From: Flavobacteriaceae bacterium
GTDB lineage: Bacteria; Bacteroidota; Bacteroidia; Flavobacteriales; Flavobacteriaceae
Length of the DNA stretch: 34,415 nucleotides
Assembly (NCBI GenBank): GCA_947457615.1
Contig: CANGWK010000028.1
Span: forward strand, 1-34,415
Direction: 5' to 3'
Position numbers and translations under genes: made by a program. The notes under the pieces are model-generated. The model was not told the origin of the DNA and ran no database searches. It saw only the letters and a program-made list of their open reading frames with translations. Numbering within the stretch: the stretch's first letter is position 1; every line of letters starts with the position of its first letter. Positions 33,301 through 34,415 of the stretch are shown piece after piece.

Positions 33301-34415
33301 ATTGCCAAAATGCTGTGGCTTCTGCTTTAGCTGCAACTGGATCTAGCTTACTTTGGTATACCGCTGCAACAGGAGGTACGGGTTCTGCTACAGCAATTAC
33401 TCCTGTAACAACTCTAGCAGGTTCTACAGATTATTTTGTTACACAAACAGTCTCAGGATGTGAAAGTCCAAGAGCTTCTATAACTGTTACAGTTAATCCT
33501 ACTCCTGCAGTTCCAACGGTTTTAACTCCGGTTACCTATTGCCAGAATGATTCGGCATCAGCATTGACTGCAACAGGTACAAGTTTACTTTGGTATACAT
33601 CAGCAATTGGTGGCACAGGTTCTGCAACAGCTCCAATTCCTGTGACAACTCCAGCAAGTTCTATCACTCATTATGTTTCTCAAACGCTTTTAGGATGTGA
33701 AAGTCCAAGAACTTCTATAACTGTTACAGTTAATCCTACTCCTGCAGTTCCAACGGTTTTAACTCCGGTTACCTATTGCCAGAATGATTCGGCATCTGCA
33801 TTAACTGCAACAGGGACAAGTTTACTTTGGTATACAACAGCAATTGGTGGTACAGGTTCTGCAACAGCTCCAATTCCTGTGACAACTCCAGCAAGTTCTA
33901 TCACTCATTATGTTTCTCAAACTCTTTTAGGATGTGAAAGTCCAAGAGCTTCTATAACCGTTACCGTTAATCCTACTCCTGCAGTTCCAACGGTTTTAAC
34001 TCCGGTTACCTATTGCCAGAATGATACGGCATCAGCATTGACTGCAACAGGTACAAGTTTACTTTGGTATACAGCAGCAACTGGTGGTACAGGTTCTGCA
34101 ATAGCTCCAATTCCTGTAACAACTCCAGCAAGTTCTATCACTCATTACGTTTCTCAAACGCTTTTAGGTTGTGAAGGACCTAGGGCTTCCATAACAGTAA
34201 CGGTAAACGCTACTCCAGTAGCCCCAACAGTAGCGCCAGTTACTTATTGCCAATTTACAACACCATCTGCTTTAACAGCTACGGGTTCAAATTTACTTTG
34301 GTATACAAATTCAACTGGAGGTGTTGGTTCGGCTATAGCTCCAACTCCTAGTACTGCTTCAGCTGTTAGTGTTACTTATTATGTTTCCCAAACTATTTTA
34401 GGATGTGAAGGACCA
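30375..34415 (+). CDS. Large Ig-like repeat surface adhesin (3' end missing)
   Basis: The frame is open for 1347 codons and runs off the window. Residues 1-20 are a signal peptide (LFTLLSLLFFNSIIA). A SprB-type repeat follows at about 57-130 (GGTAPYTYSISG, then LPAGTYSISVTD). PKD/Ig-like segments come next, and a galactose-binding-like domain at about 202-375 opens with NLVYNGDFSSG. Around 610-750 there is a nidogen-like domain (PFKFSFFGSCYDKFQVG). From 975 there are Ig_7-like repeats of 78-79 residues. Such proteins usually end with a T9SS signal, not visible here. It is probably a secreted, surface-attached adhesin or gliding protein exported by the T9SS. No stop or frameshift is seen. Confidence 0.88.
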   Translation, partial: MKKNILFTLLSLLFFNSIIANNSSRNRCFIFDIDCSNERNSLKSVVFDGTALPPLSLSLTYSVHNTSCSSSTDGSIVGYASGGTAPYTYSISGIVLPSNTNGVFSNLPAGTYSISVTDSALNTLSQNNITVENPVNPLIVSSNNTICNGSPTTLSVSGSTNAYSWVASPTDPTLTDTTSATPTVSPNVTTNYTVTSSISTIKNLVYNGDFSSGNVGFGTDYQYLTVAPNVGAQKAYGIVSNPNTWFSPFSNCPDHTSGTGNMLVIDGSSSNGGNDKFWNQTIPTIAGQNYTFSYWVQTLTSSSPASIQVTINGVALGILNFAPNVTTCGNWTEYTFIWSSGASTSAQIEMFDTNVSASGNDFAIDDISFSTNTTCSFSKTIGINVNSLVIAVPANQVVCNGTSISLLEFTSNQPGTTFSWTNSNTLLPIGSSGVGNITNLLANNNTSSPIVSNITVTGSLSGCTNDVKQFVITINPTPKVIVNSVQKCTGDLTPAVITATPAFPGIYSYAWTVPATVAPPGNVPSISSTTVAGNYSVVITNTSTGCVSAPATGTLQYLINCCPSDIVVPFPETLCNNTSCTTLTASYIDVRNTNTYSVSSIPYVPAVPSGSSIGTPLCTIDDAFSDPQTLPFKFSFFGSCYDKFQVGTNTFLTFNATHGLCSGSGINASGYVIPAGQTIPSTAMNALWRNSIYFPMQDTNPNVPSTPSVSITYIVDGLAPCRRAIINVKNMPLFSCGTAQGLQESQLVLYEGTNIIDIYVKKRSVCSTWNNGSGVIGIQNATATVAFTPPLRNTGTWTATDEAWRFTPAGPSLTTFQWLDSTGATVGTTPSISVCPNATTTYTAQVKYNNTCTPLLPVRTITKPVTVEVNPDDTLSPIDIVQCASANLFDLTSNEAIALANVIPGDYTVSYHTSLEDAQNIANPIVDIINYSIPSGSSQTIFMSMQSNNNICVRVKPFNLILNPIPLAPIVAPVTYCQNAVASALAATGSSLLWYTAATGGTGSATAITPVTTLAGSTDYFVTQTVSGCESPRASITVTVNPTPAVPTVLTPVTYCQNDSASALTATGTSLLWYTSAIGGTGSATAPIPVTTPASSITHYVSQTLLGCESPRTSITVTVNPTPAVPTVLTPVTYCQNDSASALTATGTSLLWYTTAIGGTGSATAPIPVTTPASSITHYVSQTLLGCESPRASITVTVNPTPAVPTVLTPVTYCQNDTASALTATGTSLLWYTAATGGTGSAIAPIPVTTPASSITHYVSQTLLGCEGPRASITVTVNATPVAPTVAPVTYCQFTTPSALTATGSNLLWYTNSTGGVGSAIAPTPSTASAVSVTYYVSQTILGCEGP
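33297..34415 (+). repeat. Tandem 237-bp Ig-domain repeats
   Basis: Units start at TYCQ codons 33297, 33534, 33771, 34008 and 34242: spacings of 237, 237, 237 and 234 bases. The units starting at 33534 and 33771 differ at only about 9 of 237 bases; the first and last are more diverged. Each unit has the form TYCQ..SALTATG..LLWYT..GGTGSA...YVSQT..GCE, with two Cys likely to pair. The fifth unit is cut by the window. Confidence 0.9.

Noticed and set aside
33297..34415. Possible CRISPR array because of regular repeats
   Set aside because: The units are 237 bases, contiguous and in frame, coding for Ig-like domains; there are no spacers and no cas genes.

Overview
This is an AT-rich chromosomal segment from a member of the Bacteroidetes, almost certainly a Flavobacterium or close Flavobacteriaceae relative. 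The evidence is the PorQ protein of the type IX secretion system, SprB-type and Ig-like surface repeats, Flavobacterium-type Lon, DnaJ and SmpB sequences, near-absence of Shine-Dalgarno sites, and many copies of the Bacteroidetes -7 promoter box TAnnTTTG. The assignment rests on protein recognition, not on a database search.

Layout. 1-160: the 5S rRNA gene and terminator at the end of an rRNA operon, followed by about 350 bases of repeat-rich DNA without a gene. 510-9583: a plus-strand run of an M48 lipoprotein protease, a UMF1-type MFS transporter, a two-domain lipoprotein, Lon protease, PorQ, cytidylate kinase and a NupG-type nucleoside transporter. 9648-12839: a minus-strand operon read as Gfo/Idh oxidoreductase, 3-hydroxybutyryl-CoA dehydrogenase, DUF1015 protein. 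12938-15204: Pcm (plus), an HTH-Fic protein and SmpB (both minus). 15400-17187: the grpE-dnaJ heat-shock pair. 17484-19830: a NatA/NatB-like ABC exporter pair. 19831-21526: a small accessory islet with two orphan genes between repeat blocks. 21527-26729: a five-gene operon, pdxH-sixA-ppk1-ppx-S33 peptidase lipoprotein, centred on polyphosphate. 26786-30223: a minus-strand operon folE-cysS-yidD-lgt. 30375-34415: the first 1347 codons of a very large repetitive surface protein that runs off the window.

How parts work together. Lon and GrpE/DnaJ are protein-quality-control genes, and both are preceded by closely related TGWCA-N3-TGAC palindrome-like elements, which suggests a common heat-shock regulator. 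PorQ belongs to the secretion system that exports gliding and adhesion proteins such as the one starting at 30375. Lgt and YidD support envelope biogenesis, and Lgt would lipidate the three lipoproteins encoded here. PPK1 and PPX make and degrade polyphosphate.

Most of the window is ordinary core genome. The least explained parts are the shared heat-shock operator, the repeat-bracketed islet at 19.8-21.5 kb, the intergenic REP-like elements, the HTH-Fic gene with a palindrome over its promoter, and the adhesin with near-identical 237-bp repeats. I did not find a clearly new multi-gene system, and I found no CRISPR array, tRNA gene, prophage or intact insertion sequence.
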